Below, in pieces: positions 1-7,539 of a stretch of 19,627 nt of DNA. The notes beneath the pieces were generated by a model. It was not told where the DNA came from and ran no database searches. It worked only from the letters and a program-made list of their open reading frames with translations. Where the stretch lies: positions 1 through 19,627 of the forward strand of contig CAZFAP010000086.1 of the NCBI GenBank assembly GCA_964516325.1, written 5' to 3'. Within the stretch, counting starts at the first letter, position 1. Every line of letters starts with the position of its first letter. The stretch is from CAZFAP01 sp964516325 (lineage in GTDB: Bacteria > Auribacterota > JABMQX01). Made by a program: the position numbers and the translations under genes.

Positions 1-923
1 CCAACCGGCCCCTTATGTCGTTCTGGCACCGCTACAACATCGAGGACAACAAGGACTACGGATACGTGGAAGTATCCGCCGATGGCCGCAAGACATGGAC
101 GTCTGTGTTTTTCGCTTCCGGTTTTCCTGGGCCACGGTGGATAAAGGAGGAAATAGACCTCAGTGCGTACGCCGGAAAGCAGATTCACTTACGGTTTCGT
201 ATAGTCAGCGACGGGGCGAACAATCGAGATGGCTGGTACGTAGATGATCTGGAACTGTCGGAGAACACCGCTACGACTGCGTTTCCGTTCTTTGACGATA
301 TGGAAACTTCGGAAAGCGACAGTAACTGGATACCTTCTTGCTGGGAAAGGATAGACACCGACGGCCACGCAAGCTCCCATTCCTGGTCCAGGCCGTTCAA
401 TAACTCACCCTCCAACGGGGAACTGGTCTTGAGGGGGACGATGGACTTCACCTGGGTGATGAATCCGACGCTTTCTTTCTGGCATCACAAGAGAGGGGGC
501 GCTGGGCGGGTGTATGTGTCAAGCAATGGCGGGCACACCTGGGAGCAAGTCTACCTCAACTGGTACGAGACTTTCGACGATTGGCGGAAGGTGGAGGTAA
601 ACCTACCAGCAGCCTACAGTAACAAGCCGAACATCGCGGTGAAGTTCGTCCTGGACGGAGGAGAACTTTGGAGCATAGACGACGTGGAGATCAAGGGCGT
701 GTGGACCGGAAGCCCGCAGGTACAAATCTCTTTCCAGCAAGGCTCGGGAACGCTCTCGTGGGCATCGTTTGGCACAGGGAACTACACGGTAGAATGGTCC
801 GAGGACTTACAGACGTGGACTCCTGAAGCAGGAATGCCCACCACGAACCTGTCGTGGCCCATCGGCCAGATAAGCAACCTCGGGAGGTGGCGGTTCTGGC
901 GGGTTTCTTCGCCCGTGCAATAG
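1..923 (+). CDS. Exported tandem jelly-roll (choice-of-anchor J/MAM-like) protein, 5' end missing
   Basis: The reading frame is already open at the left edge (first full codon at base 3) and ends at TAG 921-923, so 306 residues of a longer protein are visible. Comparison with the paralogue at 5133 indicates that about 90 N-terminal residues, including the signal peptide, lie outside. Two beta-rich modules follow each other: residues 1-95 carry YVEVSADGRKTW, IDLSAYAGKQIHLRFR and GWYVDDLEL, the usual signature of MAM-like/choice-of-anchor J domains seen in secreted adhesins and immune-inhibitor-A-type proteases. The second module repeats it (SFWHHK, VYVSSNGGHTW, WSIDDVEI). A C-terminal fibronectin-like stretch (YTVEWSEDLQTW to RFWRVSSP) closes the protein. 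No catalytic motif is seen. The family is known for carbohydrate or protein binding outside the cell; a structural or adhesive role here is inference. Confidence 0.8.
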   Translation, partial: NRPLMSFWHRYNIEDNKDYGYVEVSADGRKTWTSVFFASGFPGPRWIKEEIDLSAYAGKQIHLRFRIVSDGANNRDGWYVDDLELSENTATTAFPFFDDMETSESDSNWIPSCWERIDTDGHASSHSWSRPFNNSPSNGELVLRGTMDFTWVMNPTLSFWHHKRGGAGRVYVSSNGGHTWEQVYLNWYETFDDWRKVEVNLPAAYSNKPNIAVKFVLDGGELWSIDDVEIKGVWTGSPQVQISFQQGSGTLSWASFGTGNYTVEWSEDLQTWTPEAGMPTTNLSWPIGQISNLGRWRFWRVSSPVQ

Positions 924-1362
924 GAGAGAATGGAGGGCGCACATCCATCCAGCTCGCCTCATGTCCTATTTGGACAATTGAATCGGGCTCTTCGGGGATG
1001 GGGAGTCCGTTGAGCTCTCTGCCGCGGGCCTGTCCGCGGCCCCGTCTCAAGGTTTCATCCTCCGGGGAGGCGCCGGGGGCAGAGACCATGCTGTGAGTCT
1101 TCATCCGCAATGATTGTGGGCCCCGTCGGATCGCCCGGGTTGGAAAAAACGACCCGAGAGCCGCCACACAAGAGCCAATAAGGCAAGAAGAAGCTCCGCC
1201 GCTGGTGGATGATTGTTATTACTCCGAACCCTATAGAGTAGGCATTATGAGAACCTACAATTCAATGCATAGCATAGCCGACAGAAGGAGCACAAAAGTG
1301 GCTTTTTACAACGTCAGGGCACATCTGGGTACTGCGGAGATAGGATGTCACGACCCCAATGA
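924..1362. other. Intergenic stretch without a convincing gene
   Basis: These 439 bases separate the first jelly-roll gene from the GWNWW relic. They hold a GC-rich hairpin at 1021-1040 and a short inverted repeat CCTCC-GG-GGAGG at 1059-1070. The open frames here lack a ribosome binding site, hydrophobic core or any recognisable motif. No tRNA-like or repeat-array structure was seen. Confidence 0.6.
1021..1040 (+). terminator. GC hairpin downstream of first gene (possible terminator)
   Basis: A perfect 7-bp stem GCCGCGG/CCGCGGC with the six-base loop GCCTGT lies about 100 nt past the stop at 923. There is no T-run after it, so an intrinsic terminator role is uncertain; it may be a general mRNA-stabilising hairpin or a stray member of the hairpin class at 1673-1758. 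Confidence 0.3.
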
Positions 1363-1596
1363 CCTGTCTACTCTAACACGTTCTCCTTAATAGAAGTCAG
1401 GGTTTGGAAAGGGGCATCATCGTCGGCTGACGGTGAGCTCACCCGCGCGCTCTTCGAGAGATTCCGCACCGGCTGGAATTGGTGGAACTATTCCGGTCAC
1501 GACATCTATCGAACCGGCTTAGTCTGCGGCAAGAAAACCAGCCCCAACCTGACCATCCTCAAAAAGTGGATCGCAAAGGCGAGAAAGCCGAGGTAG
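1363..1596 (+). pseudogene. Coding relic A: C-terminal fragment with GWNWWNYSG motif
   Basis: A frame open from the in-frame TGA at 1360 to TAG 1594-1596 has no credible start and no ribosome binding site. Its C-terminal half reads TGWNWWNYSGHDIYRTGLV and then SPNLTILKKWIAKA. A second copy lies at 4836-5009. The two copies differ in 14 of 36 shared codons but only 4 change the amino acid, which shows the segment was under protein-level selection. The tryptophan-rich motif followed by GLV, a proline and a terminal IL.KWI helix resembles the last strand and helix of TIM-barrel glycoside hydrolases of the cellulase type; this family guess is inference from pattern only. It is most simply the surviving 3' end of a lost or rearranged gene. 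Confidence 0.5.
1471..1580 (+). repeat. Imperfect direct repeat, copy 1
   Basis: This 110-base block matches 4866-4975 at 93 of 110 positions without gaps, by hand alignment, in the same orientation. The pair brackets the beta-helix gene. Similarity stops within a few codons of GGCTGG on the left and right after the IAKA codons, so flanking DNA is not part of the repeat. Confidence 0.75.
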
Positions 1597-1672
1597 CTTC
1601 GCTGCGGGGCGCAGCGCGGTGGAAGGCGCCTGGGTGCGGCTGTGTTTAAGGGGTGAAGCTCCTACAGGTAAC

Positions 1673-1758
1673 GCCGCCGTCTCGGCGGCAGTCCCGAGGG
1701 CGTCTCGCCCTCGGAATCGGGGGCAGGATGCCCCCGAGACAGCCGGCAGCATGCCGGC
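1673..1758. repeat. Array of four perfect GC hairpins with 5-nt loops
   Basis: Four consecutive perfect stems: 1673-1689 (GCCGCC, loop GTCTC, 6 bp), 1694-1714 (CCGAGGGC, loop GTCTC, 8 bp), 1717-1737 (TCGGGGGC, loop AGGAT, 8 bp) and 1742-1758 (GCCGGC, loop AGCAT, 6 bp). Spacers are 2-4 bases. Every loop is exactly five bases and loops fall into two sequence pairs, while the stems differ. This looks like a mobile or amplified palindromic element (REP/BIME-like in concept) rather than a terminator, because no T-run follows. No transposase is seen nearby. Confidence 0.75.
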
Positions 1759-1844
1759 GATACGAAGAGCTGGCATTGGGTTGAGCCACCGCAACGCGGC
1801 CGGACCGTGGTGCTTTCCGACCTTGACTTCTCGCACGTCTCGTT

Positions 1845-1884
1845 AGTACACTTCGCTTGGCATGAGTTGCGAGAGAAGTGTGCT
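1845..1884. promoter_or_regulatory. Inverted repeat upstream of the beta-helix gene
   Basis: AGTACACTTC (1845-1854) can pair with GAAGTGTGCT (1875-1884) over 10 positions, with one G-T pair, around a 20-base gap. It lies about 50 bases before the start codon at 1936. It could be an operator or a leader hairpin; nothing else supports either. Confidence 0.25.
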
Positions 1885-1935
1885 TTCAGCAAAGCGAACA
1901 AAGCACGTGGTACGCATTCAAAGGGGGGACTGAAA

Positions 1936-4737
1936 ATGGCGAGAATGGTGCTTTTCATGTGGGCTTGCTTGACGCTCGTCGTGTCAATGCCAGCCCAGGG
2001 CATGACGTGGTACGTGGACGGGTCGGTTGGTGAGTCTGGCGACGGGAGTTCCCCGGAAACGGCATTCAAGAAGATTCAGGAGGGGATTGACGCGGCGTGG
2101 CATGGGGACACGGTCATGGTCGCCGAAGGCACTTACGTTGAGAACATCAACTTCAAGGGGATGAACATCACTCTGACGAGCAGCGATCCCCTTGACCCTG
2201 ATGTCGTCGCTGGCACCATCATTGACGGAAACCAGGCTGGCTCAGTTGTCAGCTTCGCAGGAACCGAGATCGAGGCATGCGTCCTCTCAGGCTTCACCAT
2301 CCGGAATGGCAAGGGTTCCGACGCTGGCGGAGTTTGGGGGAACCGGACCCATGCGACGATCGAGAACAACGTCATCAGCAGCAACTCAGTGGGGTACGGC
2401 GGCGGGGGAATGAACGACTGCGATGGCTCGATATACGGTAACACGATCAGCGGGAACTCAACTCCCAATTTTGGGGGCGGGCTGCGGGCTTGCGATGGCA
2501 CTATCCGCGATAACGTCATTACGGACAACCTTGCTGGCAGTGGAGGGGGTCTGGACAACTGCCAAGGGACGATCCGTGGCAACACGATCTCCGGCAACTC
2601 GGCGAGAGGCGGCGGGGGCCTGTATAACTGCGGGGGTACTATCGAGGAGAATACCATAACTGGAAACTCCGCCACGGCGGTTAGCGGCGGGGGACTATAT
2701 GAGTGCAACGGCATCATTCAGAGCAACCGGATTTCCGGCAACTCCGCGGCGGAAAACGGCGGCGGCCTTTCCTCATGCGACGCCATCATCCGGGATAACA
2801 GCATCTCGGAGAACGAGGCCGGGGGGGATGGCGGGGGACTTTACAATTGCCTTGCCACGGTCGACGGGAACCTGGTCGCGGGAAACTCCGCCGGAGGCAA
2901 CGGCGGAGGGTTGTGCTATTGCGCCCCCGTGATTCAGAACAACCTGATCACAGGAAACTCGGCGAGTCGGGGCGGCGGGCTGTACATCTGCGACGCGGCG
3001 GTGCAGAACAACACAATCGCGGCCAATAAGGCGGGAACCGCAGGCGGCCTGTACGACTGCGCCGGGGCAATCCGCAACTGCGTAATCCGCCAGAATACCG
3101 GGGGGAAATACCCGCAGCTTGACAAGTGCAACGTGCCAAGCTATTGCTGCATACAGGGGTGGACGGGAGGGGGCCAAGAAAACATTTCAGGCGACCCCAA
3201 ATTCGTTGACGCCGGTGCCGGCGATTACCATCTCCAGGCAGAATCACCGTGCATAGACAAGGGGGTGAATTACTACTGGTTTGCCTGGCCTCAGCAAGAC
3301 CTCGATGGAAATTGTCGCCTCGTCGGGGAGAGGGAAGATATGGGGTGCTACGAATACGGCTCTTCCCTGGACTCGGACGGCGACCTCGTTTCGGACGGCC
3401 AAGAAGCAACGCTCCAAACGTACGTTGACTTCGAGGATTCCGACGACGATGGTCTTCGCGATGGTCTCGAAATCCTGCGCGGAACGGACCCGCTGGACGG
3501 CTGGGACCCCTCTCCGGTTGTAGTGCGTGTGCCGATGGACACGGCCGTGATCCAGAGGAGTCTCTGCGTTGCTGTGGACGGCGACGAGATCATTCTGCAC
3601 CCGGGGACCTACAAGGAGAACCTCGTCCTCTGCGGCGCCAACGTGATTCTCCGTAGCTCGGACCCCGAGAGCCAGGATGTAGTCGGCTCAACGATAATAG
3701 ATGGCGGCGGTCGCGCCCCGGTTATCTCCCTCACAGGGAACGAGACCGAGGAGTGCGTAATTGCCGGCCTGACGATAAGGAATGGCCGGGCAGGGTCTGG
3801 CGGTGGAATCGGTGGCGGGACATATGTCCAGCACACTCACGCCACGATTCGCCTGAACACTATCAGCGCAAACTCAGCCCTGGGGTCCGGCGGCGCGATC
3901 GCCTACTCGGACGGCGCGATTCAGAGCAACGTAATCGCCTCTAACTCTTCTGACTCCGCGGGGGGTGGGCTGAGCGGGTGCAGCGGCACCATAGAGGGCA
4001 ACGTCATCTCCGGCAACTGGTCGGGCCATTCGGGCGGCGGGCTGATGGATTGCGACGGCTGGATTGTCAACAATGCCATCATAGGGAACTCGACGGTCAA
4101 GTGGGGCGGGGGCCTGCGTATGAGCGACGGCACCGTTGAGAACAACACCATCTGCCACAACAAGGCGGGGGAGAGCGGCGGTGGCATCAATGAGGGCCAG
4201 TGGGCTACCATCCGCAACTGCATCATTTCGGGGAACACGGCGCCCGAGGGCCCTGAGCTCATCTACTCCAGCGCGCCTATCAATTCCTGGGTCGGGGGCG
4301 CGGACCCCGGGTTTGTTGATGCGGATGGCCCCGACAACAACCCGTCAACCTGGCAGGATAATGACTATCATCTAACAGGCAGCTCGCCCTGCATTGACAA
4401 GGGGAAAAACGGAGACTGGATGTGGAGTGCGGTTGACCTCGACGGCAAAGAGCGCATCATTGACGGGGACGAGGATGGCTCGGATGTTGTGGACATGGGG
4501 GCCTACGAGTATCGGTTTGTGCTCAGGGTCGTGGCGGTGGCTGCCGCGGGCGGCGGGGACATTCAGCTTACGTGGAGCAGCCGCCCAGGACAGAGCTACG
4601 TCATCTGGCGATGCCAGGACCTGTTGGCTGGAGACTGGGCAGACCTGGCAATAATCCCATCTGGCGGACTCGCAACAACCTGGAGCGATCCCATCCCGTC
4701 CGGCCCCACGTCGTTCTACAGAATCGGAATTGACTGA
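1936..4737 (+). CDS. Secreted double right-handed beta-helix protein with choice-of-anchor Q-like blocks
   Basis: The start at 1936 is preferred because AAGGGGGG lies just upstream and a signal peptide begins there (MARMVLFMWACLTLVVSMPAQG); this gives 933 residues. Order: signal peptide 1-22; DUF1565-like cap 24-110 (WYVDG, GDTVMVAEGTY); about eleven parallel beta-helix coils to about 395, each of the type GTI..N.ISGNSA..GGGL..C; a block with DPKFVDA, DYHL, SPCIDKG, DLDG and MGCYEY; a calcium-type linker 479-525 (DSDGDLVSDG, DSDDDGLRDG); a second cap and about six coils from 529 to 769; a second DPGFVDA/SPCIDKG/MGAYEY block; and a C-terminal beta domain ending SFYRIGID. Such proteins sit outside the cell, often binding or cleaving polysaccharide, but no lyase active site is evident. 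The two halves look like an internal duplication. Sorting signals such as PEP-CTERM or LPXTG are absent. Confidence 0.9.
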   Translation: MARMVLFMWACLTLVVSMPAQGMTWYVDGSVGESGDGSSPETAFKKIQEGIDAAWHGDTVMVAEGTYVENINFKGMNITLTSSDPLDPDVVAGTIIDGNQAGSVVSFAGTEIEACVLSGFTIRNGKGSDAGGVWGNRTHATIENNVISSNSVGYGGGGMNDCDGSIYGNTISGNSTPNFGGGLRACDGTIRDNVITDNLAGSGGGLDNCQGTIRGNTISGNSARGGGGLYNCGGTIEENTITGNSATAVSGGGLYECNGIIQSNRISGNSAAENGGGLSSCDAIIRDNSISENEAGGDGGGLYNCLATVDGNLVAGNSAGGNGGGLCYCAPVIQNNLITGNSASRGGGLYICDAAVQNNTIAANKAGTAGGLYDCAGAIRNCVIRQNTGGKYPQLDKCNVPSYCCIQGWTGGGQENISGDPKFVDAGAGDYHLQAESPCIDKGVNYYWFAWPQQDLDGNCRLVGEREDMGCYEYGSSLDSDGDLVSDGQEATLQTYVDFEDSDDDGLRDGLEILRGTDPLDGWDPSPVVVRVPMDTAVIQRSLCVAVDGDEIILHPGTYKENLVLCGANVILRSSDPESQDVVGSTIIDGGGRAPVISLTGNETEECVIAGLTIRNGRAGSGGGIGGGTYVQHTHATIRLNTISANSALGSGGAIAYSDGAIQSNVIASNSSDSAGGGLSGCSGTIEGNVISGNWSGHSGGGLMDCDGWIVNNAIIGNSTVKWGGGLRMSDGTVENNTICHNKAGESGGGINEGQWATIRNCIISGNTAPEGPELIYSSAPINSWVGGADPGFVDADGPDNNPSTWQDNDYHLTGSSPCIDKGKNGDWMWSAVDLDGKERIIDGDEDGSDVVDMGAYEYRFVLRVVAVAAAGGGDIQLTWSSRPGQSYVIWRCQDLLAGDWADLAIIPSGGLATTWSDPIPSGPTSFYRIGID
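2419..3060 (+). repeat. Tandem beta-helix coil repeats with one cysteine per coil
   Basis: Within the beta-helix gene, ten cysteines (residues 162 to 375) recur at intervals of 23, 24 or 25 residues, one at the end of each GGGL..C turn: NDC, RAC, DNC, YNC, YEC, SSC, YNC, CYC, YIC, YDC. Asparagines recur in the same register. In a parallel beta-helix, side chains with one-coil spacing stack, so this predicts a cysteine ladder along one edge. In the second helix only two coils keep the cysteine (SGC, MDC). Confidence 0.75.
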
Positions 4738-4835
4738 CGCGCGATATGCACGCCACGCGCCCGCGGTCTTAAAACAGGCGGTGGAGGCAACACGCTTCGG
4801 TTTGGCATCGGGCCAACCCGCCCGCAAAACTTTAA

Positions 4836-5009
4836 CGTCACATCAATTCATCGGTCTCCGGCATCGGCTGGAACTGGTGGAACTACTCCGGCAGCGACAT
4901 CTACCGAACAGGTCTCGTCTGCGGCAACAAGCTCAGCCCCAACCTGACCATCCTCAGAAAATGGATCGCAAAAGCCCCAGGGAAAAAACCGCTCCAACGC
5001 TCACCTTAA
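4836..5009 (+). pseudogene. Coding relic B: second GWNWWNYSG fragment
   Basis: An in-frame TAA at 4833 precedes the fragment and TAA 5007-5009 ends it; there is no start codon of note or ribosome binding site. It reads SSVSGIGWNWWNYSGSDIYR and continues with GLVCGNKLSPNLTILRKWIAKA, matching relic A over 36 codons with four replacements, followed by a different tail (PGKKPLQRSP). It sits between the beta-helix gene and the second jelly-roll gene. As with relic A, the C-terminus of a TIM-barrel glycosidase is the best guess, held loosely. A functional short protein is unlikely without a translation start. Confidence 0.5.
4866..4975 (+). repeat. Imperfect direct repeat, copy 2
   Basis: Partner of the block at 1471-1580, same orientation, 17 mismatches in 110 bases and no gaps. 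The two copies start 3395 bases apart, so recombination between them would remove the hairpin array and the whole beta-helix gene. Confidence 0.75.
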
Positions 5010-5064
5010 GCTGTGGGGGAAACCGCCAGCCTGTCCAGGGGGAACCGCAAAGGCTTTTTCCTTG

Positions 5065-5093
5065 TTGCGTCTGATGCACTTGTCCATTATAGT
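5065..5093 (+). promoter_or_regulatory. Candidate sigma-70-type promoter
   Basis: TTGCGT (5065-5070), a 17-base spacer and TATAGT (5088-5093) lie 40 bases before the GTG start at 5133. The -10 matches consensus at five of six positions, the -35 only at three. Assignment assumes a standard housekeeping sigma factor. Confidence 0.3.
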
Positions 5094-5132
5094 TGAGTCT
5101 CTTACTTTCAGAAGTCAGGAAGGAGGAAAATA

Positions 5133-6309
5133 GTGAAAATATATCTATGCGCGCTGCGTAGCTTGTTGTCCGTCGTCACCATTTTCTGCTGCGGGGGACA
5201 CGTCTTCGGTACCACGTTCTTCAGTGAGGATTTTGAGAGCGGTGCTCCGGACTGGACGCTGGACTCACCGTGGGCCTTGACAACCAACCAGGTTCACGGC
5301 GGCGCAAACTCTCTTACGGACAGCCCCGTGGGCGCCTATGAAAACAGTGTTGACAAGAAGGCCACAGTCCCGATCAGCCTTCTCGGCGGCAACCGGCCGT
5401 TGTTGTCCTTCTGGCAGAGGTACAATCTGGAAGAGGGGAAAGATTACGGATACGTCGAGGTCTCCCAAGACAGCGGCGCAACGTGGGGCTGCCTCTTTTT
5501 CGTCACCGGCAACTCCGGCATAAACTGGTTTCAGGCGCAGATAGACCTGAGCCCCTATGCCAACAAGGAGATTCGCCTCCGGTTTCGGATAGTCACCGAT
5601 GGTTCCGGAGTGTTCGCCGGCTGGTATATTGATGATGTTGAGGTGTCCGAGAACGAGGCCACAACGGGCTTCCCATTCTCGGACGACGCTGAGACCTCTG
5701 CCAGCAACGACAAATGGATAGCTTCTTCCTGGGAGAGGATAGCCACCGATGGTCACAATAGCCTCCATTGCTGGTTCAGACCCGCCATGGGTCGCTCAGA
5801 CATCTCCACGGGGCTTGTGCTGAGGGGAACGATGGACTTCGGCGTGGCCACCAACCCCCAACTTTCCTTCTGGCATCATAAGCCGGGCTATTACGGATAC
5901 GTGTATATTTCCATTGATGGGGGGGCAGAACTGGACGCAGATTCAGCAGAACTCAGACAACTGGGCAGACTGGCGGAGGACCCAGTTGAACCTATTTCCT
6001 TACACGGGTGAATCCAACGTCGTCATCAAATTCGCCATGCCCAATTCGAATGGGTGGTACCTTGACGATATTGAAATCACGGGCGAGTTCACCGGCCCCC
6101 CTGAGCTTCAAATCTCCGTTGCGGCAGGTGCTGCCACGCTCTCCTGGACGCCATTTGGCACGGGCAGCTACACAGTGGAATGGTCCGAGGACCTCAAGGC
6201 CTGGACTCTGGAGACAGGAATGCCGATCACCAATACGCTCTGGCCCGCCGGTCCGCTCGACGCGTATGGAAGGCTGCGATTCTGGCGGGTTTCATCGCCG
6301 CAACCGTAG
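5133..6309 (+). pseudogene. Exported tandem jelly-roll protein, interrupted by a one-base frameshift
   Basis: A strong AAGGAGG ends about seven bases before the GTG start at 5133. The protein begins with a signal peptide (MKIYLCALRSLLSVVTIFCC) and FFSEDFESG.P.W, the usual opening of choice-of-anchor J/MAM-like domains, then YVEVSQDSGATW, IDLSPYANKEIRLRFR and GWYIDDVEV, then a second module. After VYISIDGG the frame shifts: the first frame stops at 6009-6011, while the next frame continues QNWTQIQ, GWYLDDIEI and RFWRVSSP to TAG 6307-6309, exactly where the paralogue at the left edge continues HTWEQVY. Removing one G from the seven-G run 5919-5925 restores one frame of 391 residues. Whether this is a sequencing error, a real mutation or slippage-controlled expression cannot be told from the sequence. 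Confidence 0.8.
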
Positions 6310-6369
6310 AAGAGAGCGCCGGACGACAACTTCGCTTGTTGCGCCCGACTCCGCCCCCGACGATAAGCC

Positions 6370-7539
6370 TCAAAACTTACTCGGAGCGCTCGGCGCCTGC
6401 ACCGGGGCAGGCGGAATGCCGGTCAGCGGCAACGAACCGGGGCCGGCCCCGGAAGGCACAGCAGGCATCACGCCGGTAGTAGGCAACGAGGACGGGGCCT
6501 TCTCGGAAGGAAGCGGAATGGGCTGAGTCGAGGGCGGCGCCACAGCCCCTGGCATAGCGCCGGGCATTATCTGAGACGGGGGCGCGCCGGGCATCATGCC
6601 GCCCGTTGAAACCGGAACGGATGTGGAACTCGGGACACCCATTGGGCTGATATTCAGGGAAGCCCCAATTTCGCTCTCGAGCCTCTCGATCAGGCGGTCT
6701 ATGGTGCGGGCTTTGGTCTCGGGGTCTTCGCCGGAAAGGTTAATGATCCCGTAAAGGGCATCCTTCTTTCGTCGAATGTCCTGGTCCTTGCCAGCCAGGA
6801 CAATCTGCTCCAGTTCCGCAAGAGCTGCGTCGGTGTCCCCCTGCTCTTGGAGGACCTCGATGAGCGTCCATCTCGCCGCGTTGGTTATCTCCTCGGCGAG
6901 ATTCTGCCCGATGATTTTCCTCAATTCCTCGACAGCTTCGTCATGCATCCCCGATTTGCGGAATACCTTGGCTTTCTCGAAGCGAAGTAGCGAGACAAGT
7001 CCTGCATTCCCGTGAGCCAGCAGCCTGTTTTCAAGCTCTTTCCCTTTTAACACCAGATATGCCTTCGCCGCATTCTGGGAGGCATCGCCCCCGGCGCCCG
7101 ACAGCATCCGCTGGAGGAGTACCGTAGAAGAATCCTCTTCTTGGGCTTTCTGGAACTCCAGACGGTCTAACTGGCTCAGAGCTTTTTGAAGACGCGTGTC
7201 CGCCTCCATTCCCTTTTCGCCCGCGCCCTCCTTCGCAGCTTGTCTCAACATCGGATATGTCTTAAGTGCTTCTTGCACCTTTTCCCGGGCCAGCTCCGCC
7301 TCCCGAAGCATTGAAGCTTTCTCCGCCTGAAGCTCCTCTATCGTGGAGGCTTTCTCCGCCTGGAGCTTCTCAATTACGGCGCGGAGGTCTTCGACCTGCT
7401 TCTTGAGGAGCTCGTACTGCTTTACCAGTTCTTGGGGCTGCTCCCCCTGCTCCTCCTGCCCGAACGTTGGGCCGCTCGCAGCCAAGAACAACAGCGAGAC
7501 GACGCAACTCACCAGCAAGATGTTTCCCATGTGCTTCAT
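6370..7539 (-). CDS. Exported coiled-coil/TPR-like protein with Pro/Gly/Met-rich tail
   Basis: The start at 7539 follows GAGGAGG by about eight bases and overlaps the anti-sigma stop as ATGA; the frame is open further upstream but without such a site. The product has 389 residues: signal peptide 1-27 (MGNILLVSCVVSLLFLAASG), a charged coiled coil about 36-95 with LQAEKAS repeated in direct tandem, a helical TPR-like region about 120-290 (KAKVFRKSGMHDEAVEELRK, LIEVLQEQGDTDAALAEL), and a disordered tail 296-389 rich in Pro, Gly, Ser and Met. The overall plan recalls YbgF/CpoB-type periplasmic proteins (coiled coil followed by TPRs), but the order and the tail are not typical, so no name is given. 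As last gene of the sigma/anti-sigma operon it may be an envelope factor that feeds into the sensing circuit; that is inference. Confidence 0.8.
   Translation of the reverse strand: MKHMGNILLVSCVVSLLFLAASGPTFGQEEQGEQPQELVKQYELLKKQVEDLRAVIEKLQAEKASTIEELQAEKASMLREAELAREKVQEALKTYPMLRQAAKEGAGEKGMEADTRLQKALSQLDRLEFQKAQEEDSSTVLLQRMLSGAGGDASQNAAKAYLVLKGKELENRLLAHGNAGLVSLLRFEKAKVFRKSGMHDEAVEELRKIIGQNLAEEITNAARWTLIEVLQEQGDTDAALAELEQIVLAGKDQDIRRKKDALYGIINLSGEDPETKARTIDRLIERLESEIGASLNISPMGVPSSTSVPVSTGGMMPGAPPSQIMPGAMPGAVAPPSTQPIPLPSEKAPSSLPTTGVMPAVPSGAGPGSLPLTGIPPAPVQAPSAPSKF

Larger units (their letters stand above)
1597..1935. other. Leader region of the beta-helix gene
   Basis: These 339 bases contain no gene that can be supported. 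They hold the four-hairpin array at 1673-1758 and an inverted repeat at 1845-1884. The long antisense frames across it are products of the GC-rich palindromes. The beta-helix frame is open upstream to 1807, but those codons cross the inverted repeat and lack a start signal. Confidence 0.55.

Noticed and set aside
1205..1390. 61-codon open frame in the first intergenic region
   Set aside because: No ribosome binding site, no motif, and no paralogue nearby; length is within chance expectation.
1673..1758. CRISPR-like array
   Set aside because: The units are hairpins with different stem sequences, not identical direct repeats with unique spacers, and no cas gene is present.
1807..1935. N-terminal extension of the beta-helix protein
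   Set aside because: It would put 43 residues before a clear signal peptide, and a purine-rich ribosome binding site precedes ATG 1936.
1519..2069. Antisense open frames over the hairpin array
   Set aside because: Their sequence comes from the GC palindromes; such frames are a usual by-product of these repeats.
4730..5074. 114-codon plus-strand open frame after the beta-helix gene
   Set aside because: It crosses relic B in another frame; the relic frame shows protein-level conservation between copies and this one does not.
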